Source: Acinetobacter silvestris
GTDB taxonomy: Bacteria > Pseudomonadota > Gammaproteobacteria > Pseudomonadales > Moraxellaceae
DNA: 64,000 bases
Assembly (NCBI RefSeq): GCF_002135235.1
Contig: NZ_NEGB01000003.1
Span: 1 to 64,000, forward strand
Direction of reading: 5' to 3'
In this document: piece by piece, positions 26,823-36,383 of the stretch
How positions within the stretch are numbered: position 1 is the first letter of the stretch
Layout of the letters: the number at the start of each line of letters is the position of its first letter
Program-made: the position numbers and the translations under genes
Notes under the pieces: generated by a model
The model's input: the letters and a program-made list of their open reading frames with translations, nothing else
What the model was told of the DNA's origin: nothing
The model's database searches: none

Positions 26823-27434
26823 CTACGATAAGTTTAACTGCTGTATTGATTGGTTAATGTGTTGCATGGTTTTATTCAGTTCAATTGGCGATATTCGGCT
26901 CTCTTGCAGCACGGTAATCCATTGCATTTGACACAATTTTAAATCAGATAAAGTTTGCGTAGCATTGATTCGATTAATTAATTGTTTTGCCATCAATCCA
27001 CAATGTTGTTGCAGCAGAGTATGCATAACCTGTTTAATTTCATCAAAGGTTAATGTCGTTAAAACTTCAGTGGAATTTGGAATAAAGTGAGTGTGTGGAA
27101 TTTGAGTAATAGTATTCGTTGAATGTAGCTGAGTATTTATTATAACTGCTTCTATATTTTTTCTTTGTATATCAATATCAAGATCGATTTCTGAAATATT
27201 TTGATTATGTTCTAAAGTATAAAGGGGATGAGTCGGGTCATAATCAATCAATCCCATATTTTTGAGTTGACTCAGTATTTCAAGTGGGGCAAGTGAGCGT
27301 TTGATCAAATCATTCATACGTAGAAAGTCTTCAGTACCAATGAGTAGCAAGAGACGTCTTTGTCGTGCATTAAGATCTAAAGTTCTATTTTTTAAAGCGT
27401 CAATGCCTAATTGTGTTTTGTAATATTGTTGCAT
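26823..27434 (-). CDS. Hypothetical protein, possible winged-helix N-terminus
   Basis: This 203-residue protein begins MQQYYKTQLGIDALKNR. Residues 1-75 look like a winged-helix-type region (LNARQRRLLLLIGTEDF, LAPLEILSQLKNMGLIDYD). The C-terminal part is helical (FDEIKQVMHTLLQQHCGLMAKQLINRI). I recognise no family with certainty; a DNA-binding role is only a suggestion from the N-terminal pattern. ATG 27434 is chosen over 27452 since the longer start has no ribosome site. Confidence 0.65.
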   Translation of the reverse strand: MQQYYKTQLGIDALKNRTLDLNARQRRLLLLIGTEDFLRMNDLIKRSLAPLEILSQLKNMGLIDYDPTHPLYTLEHNQNISEIDLDIDIQRKNIEAVIINTQLHSTNTITQIPHTHFIPNSTEVLTTLTFDEIKQVMHTLLQQHCGLMAKQLINRINATQTLSDLKLCQMQWITVLQESRISPIELNKTMQHINQSIQQLNLS

Positions 27435-27533
27435 GATTAATTTCAATCCCACAATAAATTAATCATGCATAGTAATGAGTAAAAATTACAAATTTATGTA
27501 ATTAATATTACAATTAAAAAGCTTAAATTCTAA

Positions 27534-28223
27534 TTATTTTGTATTTTCTAGGGCTTTACGTAAGTAGGGGTCAAGTTCATCTTGTCGGAATAACCAATTC
27601 ACATAGTCAGAAGGAAGATCAGCGATTGCTGTGCCGCGGTGTTTGCCAAAATTAATGGTACGCGGAATACGAGCATCCTCAGAAGCTTCGAATAACTCTT
27701 CAATCGTTTGAATGTTCAGTTTATGAACAATGTGCATTAAAATATTTGCGGTTAAAATAATATCTGCATCGGCACGGTGTGCGCCTTTGAGCATTTCACG
27801 GGCTTTTGCACTGCCTTTGCTAATCATATAAATAAGCGCGGAAATATTATGTGCTTCAGCATCTGGCCAAACTAAGCGCGCCAAAGCCAGTGTGCAAATA
27901 GCTTTAATATGAGATGTATCTACGCCACATTGTTGAATAGCCCGAATATCATAATCAATGTTATGCCCAATAATATAGATTGTTTCATTGGGTAACGTGA
28001 AGCTGCCAAAATTAGGTTGATCTGCAATTTCTGCTTCTAAAATATGATGCACTGCCATAGAGGCATACGAGATTTTTTCATCACCAATGCTATACAGTTG
28101 ATCGAACATTTGATCGCGATCTAAACTAAGTTTACCTGCTTGGATTTGAATGGGTGCATATGCAATCTCGATGGGTAATCCATTTAGCGTATGTGTTTCA
28201 GTATCGAGGATGATGGCTTGCAT
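27534..28223 (-). CDS. DnaQ-like 3'-5' exonuclease with DUF3820 tail (ExoX-like)
   Basis: The 229-residue protein has the DEDDh exonuclease motifs: Exo I ILDTETHTL, Exo II GHNIDYDIRAI, Exo III HRADADIILTANIL. A C-terminal DUF3820 block follows (INFGKHRGTAIADLPSDYVN). This architecture is found in ExoX-like exonucleases, which degrade DNA 3' to 5' and act in repair. The substrate here is not known. Start ATG 28223 begins the exonuclease motif; an earlier Met at 28235 is possible. Confidence 0.82.
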   Translation of the reverse strand: MQAIILDTETHTLNGLPIEIAYAPIQIQAGKLSLDRDQMFDQLYSIGDEKISYASMAVHHILEAEIADQPNFGSFTLPNETIYIIGHNIDYDIRAIQQCGVDTSHIKAICTLALARLVWPDAEAHNISALIYMISKGSAKAREMLKGAHRADADIILTANILMHIVHKLNIQTIEELFEASEDARIPRTINFGKHRGTAIADLPSDYVNWLFRQDELDPYLRKALENTK

Positions 28224-28235
28224 GACCTGCTCCAA

Positions 28236-28587
28236 AGCAAGAGTAAAGTGTTGTCAATGTACCTCTGACATATAAATGTTTCAAATTAAAATCAAAAAAT
28301 TATGCATTTTTTCTATTTTTGTTGGAATAGATGGATAAATAATCATCTTATTGGTATTTCATAATGAATTTAGCCTTTATTTAAGAGATCAATTAATAAA
28401 AGAGATGTGGTTTAAAGAGTAGGTCATTTACAAGTGAGGTTTAAAATTGGATCGATCTGCCAAAAATATTCAATAATTTTCTTGCTATAGTTTAGTGTTT
28501 TGCGTAAATATTGATCATGAACGAAAATAACTCGTTCCGATACTTTATAAACAACAATAGTAAAAGTTCGGTTTAAGGAAAAATCAT
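28236..28587. other. Intergenic region with small palindrome upstream of the lipase-like gene
   Basis: No gene is seen in 352 bases. GAACGA (28519-28524) and TCGTTC (28532-28537) form a 6-base inverted repeat with a 7-base spacer, about 50 bases before the next start. It is placed where an operator for that gene could be. Confidence 0.45.
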
Positions 28588-29811
28588 ATGAAAAAAAATG
28601 TACTCACGGTTCTTATGCTTAGTTCAGGTTTAATTTTAACGGCATGTAATGACAGTAATAATGACTCAGAGCGACCTCCATCCGACAATATCGATGTGAA
28701 TCATATTAAAGATCCAGTGGTTGGTACGCCTACAGCATACTCTTTAACCGATATGTCTGCTATTGCGGCTGACAGTGTTGTCTTGACTTATAAAATGAAA
28801 GGAATAAGTGGAAATGAAGTACAAGCAACATCTTTAGTTTTTACCCCTAAAACTGCAGCTCCAGCAGGAGGTTGGCCGATTGTCGCGTGGGCACATGGGA
28901 CTACGGGTGTGGCAGATATATGTGCACCAAGTCGTAATGTTATGAATCCTGCTATTCAAAGTATGATTGCTAAATTCTTGGCCTTGGGGTATGTCGTTGT
29001 TGCACCTGATTATGAAGGTTTAGGTGAACCTGGTAATAAAGAATTACATCCATTCCTGAATTTAAAAAGTGAAGGGTATTCCATTACTGACGCAGTTGTT
29101 GCAACACGTAATTGGCTGGGCAATAAAGCTTCATCAAAATGGGTGGCTGTAGGGCATTCTCAAGGTGGTCAAGCTGCTTTGGGTGCGGCTCAATATGCTG
29201 CACGTGCTAATTTAGACTACAAAGGAACTGTTGCTGTTGCACCAGCTTCACATCTTGGATTGATTTTGAGTGCTGGTGAGTTATCGGTTGCGAATGCACC
29301 ACCCGCGAAACAAATTCCTGTCTATGCATCATTAGATACTTTTACCGCACTCATTACTGCTGGATTGAGAGATACTAATCCGAATCTTACATATAATCAG
29401 ATCTTTAAGTCTCCAACAGATCAGATTGCTCAAAATGCGGAAACAGTTTGTTATGACACGCTTGGGCAACAGTTTGGTGTTGCAATGGGCAAATATGCTG
29501 CAATGAATGGCACATTAAATGGTTATCCTCGTACTGTAGATGGATTTATGAGTTTGCCTGTAGTGAAAACTTTCCTTGACAAGGATTCTCAAGCACTACA
29601 AGTTCAAATTAAAACACCTATTACGATTTATCAGGGTGGTGCAGATACAACAGTTCCGATTGTTGCAACCAATGCTTTAAATGCAACTGCCCAAGCTTTT
29701 GGGACGCAAGTCAATTATATTACCAATCCGAGTTGGGATCATAATACAGCGTACGCATTAAATATTGATAATATTGTGGCCGATGCGAAAGAGATGCTTT
29801 CAGCACGATAA
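28588..29811 (+). CDS. Secreted alpha/beta hydrolase lipoprotein (secretory lipase-like)
   Basis: The 407-residue protein has a lipoprotein signal with lipobox LTAC (Cys20). The mature part is an alpha/beta hydrolase: WAHGTTGVADICAPS (oxyanion region), the nucleophile elbow GHSQGGQAA, an acid residue in YQGGADTTVP and the histidine in SWDHNTAYAL. It resembles fungal/bacterial secretory lipases (LIP family), which cleave lipid esters; an esterase role in the envelope is likely. A clear terminator follows. Confidence 0.83.
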   Translation: MKKNVLTVLMLSSGLILTACNDSNNDSERPPSDNIDVNHIKDPVVGTPTAYSLTDMSAIAADSVVLTYKMKGISGNEVQATSLVFTPKTAAPAGGWPIVAWAHGTTGVADICAPSRNVMNPAIQSMIAKFLALGYVVVAPDYEGLGEPGNKELHPFLNLKSEGYSITDAVVATRNWLGNKASSKWVAVGHSQGGQAALGAAQYAARANLDYKGTVAVAPASHLGLILSAGELSVANAPPAKQIPVYASLDTFTALITAGLRDTNPNLTYNQIFKSPTDQIAQNAETVCYDTLGQQFGVAMGKYAAMNGTLNGYPRTVDGFMSLPVVKTFLDKDSQALQVQIKTPITIYQGGADTTVPIVATNALNATAQAFGTQVNYITNPSWDHNTAYALNIDNIVADAKEMLSAR

Positions 29812-29824
29812 GTAATTTCAAATT

Positions 29825-29857
29825 AAATAGCTCAAGTTTTAAAGCCTGAGCTATTTT
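29825..29857 (+). terminator. Rho-independent terminator after the lipase-like gene
   Basis: AAATAGCTCA and TGAGCTATTTTT pair around a 12-base loop, 13 bases past the stop. Confidence 0.8.
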
Positions 29858-29963
29858 TATGTGAAACTGAGTAAAGTTCATTCTCGATATTTGTAAACTT
29901 CATGCTACAATATGCGCCAATCTTAGCACGGCTTAAAAGCCCTAATTTAATAGGACCTCGCTA

Positions 29964-31217
29964 ATGTTTGCCAATATCTCAATTGCTGAATTTGATCCAG
30001 AAATCGCGCAAGCAATCACACAGGAAGATGCTCGCCAAGAAGCGCACATCGAACTGATTGCATCTGAAAACTATTGTTCTCCTGCAGTAATGGAAGCGCA
30101 AGGTTCAAAACTTACTAACAAATATGCAGAAGGCTACCCAGGCAAACGCTACTATGGCGGTTGTGAGTATGTCGACATCATCGAACAATTGGCAATTGAC
30201 CGTGCTAAAGAACTTTTCGGCGCTGACTATGCGAACGTTCAGCCACATGCTGGTTCGCAAGCGAACTCTGCGGTTTACTTAGCGCTGCTTAACCCGGGCG
30301 ATACAGTTTTAGGTATGAGCTTGGCTCACGGTGGTCATTTGACTCACGGTGCAAAAGTTAGCTTCTCTGGTAAAACCTATAATGCGATTCAGTACGGCTT
30401 AAATGCTGAAACTGGTGCAATCGATTATGAAGAAGTTGAACGTTTAGCTTTAGAACACAAGCCACGTATGATTGTTGCTGGTTTCTCTGCTTATAGCCAA
30501 ATTGTTGACTGGCAACGTTTCCGTGACATCGCGGACAAAGTTGGCGCTTACCTATTTGTAGACATGGCTCACGTGGCTGGTTTAGTTGCTGCGGGTGTTT
30601 ACCCGAGTCCAGTACAAATTGCTGACGTAACAACAACGACTACGCATAAAACACTTCGTGGTCCGCGTTCTGGTTTAATCCTTGCGAAAGCAAACGAAGA
30701 AATCGAGAAAAAATTACAATCAGCAGTATTCCCTGGTAACCAAGGTGGCCCATTGGTTCATGCGATTGCGGCTAAAGCGATTTGCTTTAAAGAAGCAATG
30801 ACACCTGAATACAAAGAGTATCAAAAACAAGTTGTGGTAAATGCTAAAGCAATGGCTGAAGTATTAATTGCACGTGGTTACGATATTGTATCTGGTGGTA
30901 CTGAAAACCATTTATTCTTATTGTCATTGATTAAACAAGATGTGACTGGTAAAGAAGCAGATGCATGGTTAGGTGCGGCTCACATCACTGTGAACAAAAA
31001 TGCTGTACCAAATGACCCGCGCTCTCCGTTTGTGACTTCTGGTATCCGTATTGGTACGCCTGCAGTGACTACGCGTGGCTTTGGCGAAGCAGAAGTTCGT
31101 GATTTGGCAGGTTGGATCGCTGATATCTTAGATGCTAAAGGCGACGAAGCTGTCATTAATGCTGTGAAAGAAAAAGTGTCTGTTGTTTGTGCTAAATTTC
31201 CTGTTTATGCAAACTAA
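29964..31217 (+). CDS. glyA: Serine hydroxymethyltransferase
   Basis: GlyA converts serine and tetrahydrofolate to glycine and methylene-THF with PLP. The 417-residue chain shows [61 protein letters not shown], the PLP lysine in [14 protein letters not shown], and the C-terminal TRGFGEAE. Its codon use is more biased than its neighbours, as expected for a highly expressed gene. It is monocistronic, ending in a terminator. Confidence 0.98.
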   Translation: MFANISIAEFDPEIAQAITQEDARQEAHIELIASENYCSPAVMEAQGSKLTNKYAEGYPGKRYYGGCEYVDIIEQLAIDRAKELFGADYANVQPHAGSQANSAVYLALLNPGDTVLGMSLAHGGHLTHGAKVSFSGKTYNAIQYGLNAETGAIDYEEVERLALEHKPRMIVAGFSAYSQIVDWQRFRDIADKVGAYLFVDMAHVAGLVAAGVYPSPVQIADVTTTTTHKTLRGPRSGLILAKANEEIEKKLQSAVFPGNQGGPLVHAIAAKAICFKEAMTPEYKEYQKQVVVNAKAMAEVLIARGYDIVSGGTENHLFLLSLIKQDVTGKEADAWLGAAHITVNKNAVPNDPRSPFVTSGIRIGTPAVTTRGFGEAEVRDLAGWIADILDAKGDEAVINAVKEKVSVVCAKFPVYAN

Positions 31218-31230
31218 GTTTTGACGTCTA

Positions 31231-31257
31231 AGAGGCCCCCTCATGGGGGTCTTTTTT
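31231..31257 (+). terminator. Rho-independent terminator after glyA
   Basis: GAGGCCCCC TCA TGGGGGTC followed by TTTTTT, 14 bases past the stop. Confidence 0.88.
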
Positions 31258-31385
31258 ATGGCATTGAAAATATAAAGTAAGATAGACATAAGGTTATTTT
31301 CTGTTATAAAGAATTAGAGATGAGAAATAACAACAACATGTTTTTGTACGCATTAAGATGCATTTAGTTTAAGGAATTAAGATCA

Positions 31386-31790
31386 ATGACTAAGCCGAAT
31401 ATTATTATTTCTTCACAAGATTTACATCGTTTAGAGACAATGTTGGAGCATCAAACTAAATTGACTCCAACGATGGAGCATTTGGAAGATGAGCTTGCGC
31501 GAGCAACAGTAGTTGAGCCTAAAAATATTCCTGAAAATGTTGTGAGTATGAATGCTAGGGTATTGATTACGATTGCGCCTGCACAAGAAGCTACAGAAAT
31601 CACATTAGTTTACCCTCATGATTTTAAAGGGGGTAAAGGGCAGGTTAATGTTGTTGCCCCAATTGGTGCAGCTATTCTGGGTTTAGCTGAAGGACAGGAA
31701 ATTGAATGGCCACAACCTGATGGGCATATCATGAAAGTAAAAATTGAAAAAGTACTATATCAGCCTGAACGTGAAGGGGATTATCTGTAA
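31386..31790 (+). CDS. rnk: Nucleoside diphosphate kinase regulator Rnk (GreA/GreB-like)
   Basis: This 134-residue protein has a short N-terminal helical region and a C-terminal GreA/GreB FKBP-like domain (TLVYPHDFKGGKGQVNVVAP, GAAILGLAEGQEIEWPQPDG). It lacks the long coiled coil of GreA. Rnk binds RNA polymerase and was first found as a regulator of Ndk levels. It is monocistronic between two terminators. Confidence 0.88.
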   Translation: MTKPNIIISSQDLHRLETMLEHQTKLTPTMEHLEDELARATVVEPKNIPENVVSMNARVLITIAPAQEATEITLVYPHDFKGGKGQVNVVAPIGAAILGLAEGQEIEWPQPDGHIMKVKIEKVLYQPEREGDYL

Positions 31791-31807
31791 TTTTTATATA
31801 GATAAAT

Positions 31808-31832
31808 AAGCCCAGTAAAACTGGGCTTTTTC
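31808..31832 (+). terminator. Rho-independent terminator after rnk
   Basis: AAGCCCAGT AAA ACTGGGCTTTTT, perfect stem of nine pairs, 18 bases past the stop. Confidence 0.9.
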
Positions 31833-32047
31833 ATTTTTAAATCGAAAAAGATGTTTTTGGGGAATTAAATTAATCAAATCCAATATCTATTCAAATTTTA
31901 ATTACGGTTATGTGAGATTTAATTGTGAGTTCAGTATTTGCGTAGTAGAAGCTGAATTTTGTGATTGTTTTAATTCTAATTCACATAAATAGTGTATTAA
32001 AAATATTTAAACCAAATTTTTAGATATGTATTAATTCTTGCATCGCT

Positions 32048-32455
32048 TTAGTGTGATGTAGTGGAGTTTTGTAGGTATTTTTGAATATATTGCTCTCGAA
32101 TATCAGTACGTTGTTCAGTGGTCGTGGCTTTTTGCATTTTTTTACGTAATTCATTGCGTTCGGATGAGCTCATTTGTTGCCAAGTTTCACGCATTTTTTC
32201 TTTTTCTTGTTCGGGAAGTTGAGTGAACCAGTCCATACGTTGTTGCAGGGCAACGCTTTGTTCTTCAGGGATTTCTTTTAAGTTTTGGTAGCGTTTAATG
32301 AGGGCTCGTTGCTCTGCATCAGATAGAGCATCCCACGTTTCATTGACCTGAGTATTCGCATCTTTGGAAAAAATCCAAAAACGTTCAAAACCTGCGAAAC
32401 TGGTCTGTAAAAAACCAATCGCACAAAAAGCTAAAGCTAACTTTTTAGCTACCAT
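32048..32455 (-). CDS. DUF3106-type exported protein
   Basis: The 135-residue protein has a signal peptide (LALAFCAIGFLQTSFAG) and then a helical, charged domain with repeated WxxLSDAEQRALIKRYQNLK / WFTQLPEQEKEKMRETWQQM / MSSSERNELRKKM units, typical of DUF3106. It is likely periplasmic; its function is unknown. The third gene of the sigma operon, it overlaps the middle gene by 11 bases. An upstream Met (32476) would put seven polar residues before the signal, so Met at 32455 is preferred. Confidence 0.75.
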   Translation of the reverse strand: MVAKKLALAFCAIGFLQTSFAGFERFWIFSKDANTQVNETWDALSDAEQRALIKRYQNLKEIPEEQSVALQQRMDWFTQLPEQEKEKMRETWQQMSSSERNELRKKMQKATTTEQRTDIREQYIQKYLQNSTTSH

Positions 32456-32768
32456 GGGTTGCTGTGTCCTCGCCAAATACGGATAACATTTCGAGATCTT
32501 CCATCATTTGTGGTGAAAGCTTTGGACTTACAATCACTTGTTGTGGATGTGGTTTTTCGTTTAATTGCATGATATTTGGTAAGATCACAAAACCTGTGAT
32601 GGTTGCAGCAAGTGCAAAACCTGTCATCTTCCATGAACTAAAACGATTGATTGGCTTTTTGTGAATATGCTCCAAGACATTGCTCATGACCACTGCTTTG
32701 TTGCGGTGATTTTTTGCAAGACCGTCAAGCTTAGAGGTCACTTGGTGTGTGAAATCTTTATGGTTCAT
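32445..32768 (-). CDS. Putative anti-sigma-like membrane protein (DUF3619-like)
   Basis: This 107-residue protein has a basic N-terminal cytoplasmic part (about 50 residues), one membrane helix (MTGFALAATITGFVILP) and a short periplasmic tail. It sits directly after an ECF sigma factor, with an 11-base overlap, in the sigma / DUF3619 / DUF3106 order found in other proteobacteria. Position and topology suggest an anti-sigma factor. No zinc-binding HxxxCxxC motif is seen, so this is inference. Confidence 0.65.
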   Translation of the reverse strand: MNHKDFTHQVTSKLDGLAKNHRNKAVVMSNVLEHIHKKPINRFSSWKMTGFALAATITGFVILPNIMQLNEKPHPQQVIVSPKLSPQMMEDLEMLSVFGEDTATHGS

Positions 32769-33399
32769 CAGATGATCCTCCCATAAAAGGATTTAAATGA
32801 GATAAATAAGCTCTTAAACCTTGAGTTGCACGATGATAGTGTGTCTTTACACTACCTTCACTACAGCCCATAATTTGTGCTGTCGTTTGGGTGTCAAATC
32901 CTTCCCAGGCACGGAGCATAAAAGCTTGTTGTTGACGCACAGGAAGTTTATTTATGGCCTCTTGAATTTCTTCAATAGCAACCTCCTGAGCTAATAAATT
33001 TAAAGGATTCGGCGTAGATTCGTCAATAATATCAAGTGCTTCTTCATCGTCGTTATCTAAGTTAATTTTCCGAAATAATGAAAAAGGCGAAGCTCTGCGT
33101 GCTTCTTTACGACGCCAATCTTGTAATTTATTGGTTAGAATTGTGTAAAATAGGGGGTACCATTCTTCGGTGCTTTTTTCTGAATAAGATTTATGTAAGG
33201 AAATAAAGGCTTCCTGTACTAAATCCATCGCAATACCGTTGTGACCTTGAGTCGCACTTTCCATCATTACCAGTGCACGCCCAGTCACATCTTGCATGAA
33301 ATATTTCAGACGTTGTTCAGCGGTACTCACTTGAGTACTCACTTTTTCCGACTGTGACTGCTTTGGTGCTAAATCCATAGAGATGGAAAATCCCGTCAT
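32758..33399 (-). CDS. ECF-type RNA polymerase sigma factor
   Basis: The 213-residue protein has sigma region 2 (AMDLVQEAFISLHKSY...WYPLFYTILTNKLQDWRRKE) and region 4 with a helix-turn-helix (AINKLPVRQQQAFMLRAWEGF, TAQIMGCSEGSVKTHYHRA). The linker includes a charged loop (NLDNDDEEALDIIDE). It would direct RNA polymerase to a stress regulon, unknown here. It forms an operon with the two downstream genes. Confidence 0.88.
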   Translation of the reverse strand: MTGFSISMDLAPKQSQSEKVSTQVSTAEQRLKYFMQDVTGRALVMMESATQGHNGIAMDLVQEAFISLHKSYSEKSTEEWYPLFYTILTNKLQDWRRKEARRASPFSLFRKINLDNDDEEALDIIDESTPNPLNLLAQEVAIEEIQEAINKLPVRQQQAFMLRAWEGFDTQTTAQIMGCSEGSVKTHYHRATQGLRAYLSHLNPFMGGSSDEP

Positions 33400-33536
33400 T
33401 GGGTACCCACCATTTATTTTAAATCATTATCTATATAACGTAAAAAATAAATGATCGGTTGACAACTTAAGCAACTATTTTTATCAGTGTAAATGATTTT
33501 GCTTAACTAGGGATGCTTATTAAAATAAATTAACGC

Positions 33537-34328
33537 TTAAATTCTTTGGCGTACCATTTCGAAGAAACAAATTGAACCTGCAACTGCGACATTCAATGAC
33601 TCTTGACCACCTGGTTGGGGGATGGAAACGGCTTCTGCATGCTTAAGAGCAAATTCAGAAACACCTTGACCTTCATTACCAAGAATCCAAACGCACTGTT
33701 TACGCAAATTTTTCGTATACAGACTTTCTGATTGGTGTGAGCTTGTGACATAAACAGGAATGGTAAATTTACCTAAAAGGTCTTCAAGTTCAACATTTTC
33801 ATAAGTCTGTAGTGAGAAATGTGCACCCATACCAGCACGGAGTACGCGTGGTGACCAAATTGATGCTGAGCCTTTTGTGCATACAACTTGTTCAATGCCT
33901 GCCGCTGCAGCCGAACGTAATAATGTACCAACATTACCCGGATCTTGGATATTGTCTAAAATTAAGGTGTCTTCTTTGAAGTTTAAGGCTTCAGTTGAGC
34001 TTGGTAAGTCAATAATGGCTAAACATGCTAAAGATGTACCTAAAGTACTTAAATCTTTATATAAAGATTCACTAATAACAAAGACATAACCATCGTAAAG
34101 CTCATTGATTTTCTCTAAATCAGGATGGCTCATTGCCACTTCAGTAGTGAAAATAGAATGAATTTTACGATTTTTTGCTAACCATGCAAGTGTTAGGTGT
34201 GTGCCTTCCAGTACGGTTTGACGCTGTTTTTTACGGAATGAATTTTGTTCAATCAAACCACGTAAATGTTTGATTTTAGGATTGTCTTTAGATTCAAGAA
34301 AAAAAGCTGGCATGAGAGAATGATCCAT
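33537..34328 (-). CDS. SpoU/TrmH-family RNA 2'-O-methyltransferase
   Basis: This 263-residue protein has an N-terminal substrate-binding domain (IKHLRGLIEQNSFRKKQRQTV) and the SPOUT catalytic domain with the three SpoU motifs: DNIQDPGNVGTLLRSAAAAG, WILGNEGQGVSEFAL and SIPQPGGQESLNVAVAGSI. It transfers a methyl group from SAM to a ribose in rRNA or tRNA. The target cannot be told from sequence. A later Met (MPAFFLESK) is an alternative start. Confidence 0.87.
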   Translation of the reverse strand: MDHSLMPAFFLESKDNPKIKHLRGLIEQNSFRKKQRQTVLEGTHLTLAWLAKNRKIHSIFTTEVAMSHPDLEKINELYDGYVFVISESLYKDLSTLGTSLACLAIIDLPSSTEALNFKEDTLILDNIQDPGNVGTLLRSAAAAGIEQVVCTKGSASIWSPRVLRAGMGAHFSLQTYENVELEDLLGKFTIPVYVTSSHQSESLYTKNLRKQCVWILGNEGQGVSEFALKHAEAVSIPQPGGQESLNVAVAGSICFFEMVRQRI

Positions 34329-34367
34329 GGAAGTAAGCTTAAAGACTTACTTCCATTGTTTGATTAA

Positions 34368-35342
34368 TTAATGATGATAGCGCGTAGCTAATTCAACTTC
34401 GTTTTTAGAGCCAATAATCACAGGAACACGTTGGTGCAATTCTGTAGGCTGAATATCCATGATACGAACTCGACCAGTGGTAGAAGCACCACCAGCTTGT
34501 TCCATCAGCATACTCATTGGATTAGCTTCGTACATTAAACGTAGACGACCTGCTTTTTTCGGATCTTTTGTATCGTATGGATATAAGAAAATACCACTAC
34601 GGCAAAGAATACGGTGAATATCACCCACCATACATGCAACCCAACGCATATTAAAGTCTTTTTCACGGACTGAAGTTTTACCCGCCTGTAATTCTTCAAT
34701 ATAGCGTTTTATAGGTGCTTCCCAATGACGTTGGTTCGATGCATTAATCGCATATTCCTGCGTATCTGCAGCCACTTGGATGTTTTCAGAAGTAAGTAAG
34801 AATTGCTGAGTTTCTGGATCAAAAGTGAAGAAGTCTGTACCTGCACCCACGGTCAAAGCCATCATGGTTGATGGACCATAAAGGACATAACCTGCTGCAA
34901 CTTGCTGTGTTCCTGCTTGGAAAAAATCTTCAGCTTGAGTGACTGAATTTTTTGCAGGAAGAATAGAGAAAATGGTCCCAACACACATATTGATGTCGAT
35001 GTTACTTGAACCATCTAGTGGATCAAATAAGACCAAGTATTCACCATTGTCTTGTGCTGGTGTGAAATCATCAAGTTCTTCTGATGCTAGGCCACCTACA
35101 TTTTTATGTGCTTTAAGTGCATCAATGAGATAGTCATTAGAAATGACGTCTAGTTTCTTTTGTGTTTCACCTTGCACATTTTCAAGTTCAGCACTGCCTA
35201 AAACGCCTGCCAGTGCGCCTTTTTGTAAAGCAAGGTCAATGGTTTTACACGTGTTGGCAATGGTTTCAATTACATCCGCAAGAGCCGGTGTCAGATTCCC
35301 TTGTTGTTGTTCTAAATATTGGGATAATGTGCGATATGACAT
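34368..35342 (-). CDS. fbp: Class I fructose-1,6-bisphosphatase
   Basis: Fbp hydrolyses fructose-1,6-bisphosphate in gluconeogenesis. The 324-residue chain has the metal-binding motif [16 protein letters not shown], the upstream SEELDD glutamate, and the substrate block [20 protein letters not shown]. Length is typical. It lies 39 bases past the methyltransferase start on the same strand, so both may share a transcript. Confidence 0.96.
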   Translation of the reverse strand: MSYRTLSQYLEQQQGNLTPALADVIETIANTCKTIDLALQKGALAGVLGSAELENVQGETQKKLDVISNDYLIDALKAHKNVGGLASEELDDFTPAQDNGEYLVLFDPLDGSSNIDINMCVGTIFSILPAKNSVTQAEDFFQAGTQQVAAGYVLYGPSTMMALTVGAGTDFFTFDPETQQFLLTSENIQVAADTQEYAINASNQRHWEAPIKRYIEELQAGKTSVREKDFNMRWVACMVGDIHRILCRSGIFLYPYDTKDPKKAGRLRLMYEANPMSMLMEQAGGASTTGRVRIMDIQPTELHQRVPVIIGSKNEVELATRYHH

Positions 35343-35516
35343 ATCAATGTTGCTCCAAAAGCGATCAATTCTAGCAAATTAAAGAATATGCCTATTTTAG
35401 ATGAGTTCGACCCAAAATAAAAATTATCCTGTGCTATTTGTCGCGATTTTACTCTTGCAAGTATTTTAGAAAGTGCTATGTTGAAGATAGAAGCATCAAG
35501 TACAAGGAGCACTAAG

Positions 35517-35702
35517 ATGACAATGACAAAGTTTGAGGCGATGCCATCATCCAATGAAGGTATTGACTTAAAAGAAATTAGTGTTGAAAATGTGAAAGAT
35601 GCATGGAAAGAATATCAAGCAAAACCTGAATATAAAGAATTCAATAAGCATGACATGATTGAATCTATGCAAAGCCCCATGCCAGAGCAACCTAAAACTT
35701 AG
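35517..35702 (+). CDS. Small hypothetical acidic protein (61 aa)
   Basis: The frame starts MTMTKFEAMPSSNEGIDLKE, is preceded by a good AAGGAG site 8 bases upstream, and ends before a strong hairpin terminator, so it looks real. It is soluble and charged, with no recognised domain (central WKEYQAKPEYKEFNKHD). An upstream in-frame Met at 35478 has no ribosome site. Confidence 0.7.
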   Translation: MTMTKFEAMPSSNEGIDLKEISVENVKDAWKEYQAKPEYKEFNKHDMIESMQSPMPEQPKT

Positions 35703-35707
35703 TTTAT

Positions 35708-35740
35708 AAAAAAGCACCCATTTAAATGAGTGCTTTTTTA
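35708..35740. terminator. Bidirectional terminator between the small gene and pal
   Basis: AAAAAAGCACCCATTT AAATGAGTGCTTTTTT: long stem with A and T runs on both sides. It can serve the rightward 61-residue gene and the leftward pal operon. Confidence 0.85.
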
Positions 35741-35759
35741 TGGTCGATTATTCAGGGCA

Positions 35760-36329
35760 TTATTTTAATAAAGGTGGAACCGCTTCATAGTTTAATTCAA
35801 CGCGGCGGTTTTCTTTCCATGCAGCTTCATCATGTCCTGGATTAATTGGCATTTCTTTACCATAGCTGACCGCTTCAAGTTGATTTGATGCGACACCATT
35901 GGTGACTAAATAGCTTTGTACAGATTTGGCACGACGTTCACCTAAAGCCATGTTGTATTCACGGGTACCGCGTTCATCGGTATGGCCCATTAAAGCGATT
36001 TTAGAATTTGCATTTGCTTTAAGGAATTGTGCGTGAGCTTGTAATGTTTGGTAGTCTTCATTTGAAAGTTCACTGCTGTCATAGTCAAAATGTACAACAC
36101 GTTTAGCTAAGAATGCTTTATTTTCAGCTGTAACGCCTTTAGCAGATGCACCTGCAAGATTTTGTGTATTTAATGCTGCATCTTCACTCAAACCTTCGGT
36201 GTTTACTGTAGTCGAACTATTTGGCGTAGTGCCTGTCGTAATTTCAGCTGCAGGCTTGCGGCTTGCACAACCTGTCATGATTAAAGTTGCAGTAAGTAAG
36301 GGTAATGCTAAATATTTAATAGTATTCAT
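35760..36329 (-). CDS. pal: Peptidoglycan-associated lipoprotein
   Basis: Pal links the outer membrane to peptidoglycan and is moved by the Tol complex during division. The 189-residue protein has lipobox MTGC (Cys21) and an OmpA-like domain (VVHFDYDSSELSNEDYQTL, MGHTDERGTREYNMALGERRA, ENRRVELNY). Last gene of ybgC-tolQRAB-pal, 54 bases after tolB. Confidence 0.96.
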   Translation of the reverse strand: MNTIKYLALPLLTATLIMTGCASRKPAAEITTGTTPNSSTTVNTEGLSEDAALNTQNLAGASAKGVTAENKAFLAKRVVHFDYDSSELSNEDYQTLQAHAQFLKANANSKIALMGHTDERGTREYNMALGERRAKSVQSYLVTNGVASNQLEAVSYGKEMPINPGHDEAAWKENRRVELNYEAVPPLLK

Positions 36330-36383
36330 ATTGATCTCCATAACGTATTTTTAAATCAAATTAAAACTTTACAAATTCAGTAT

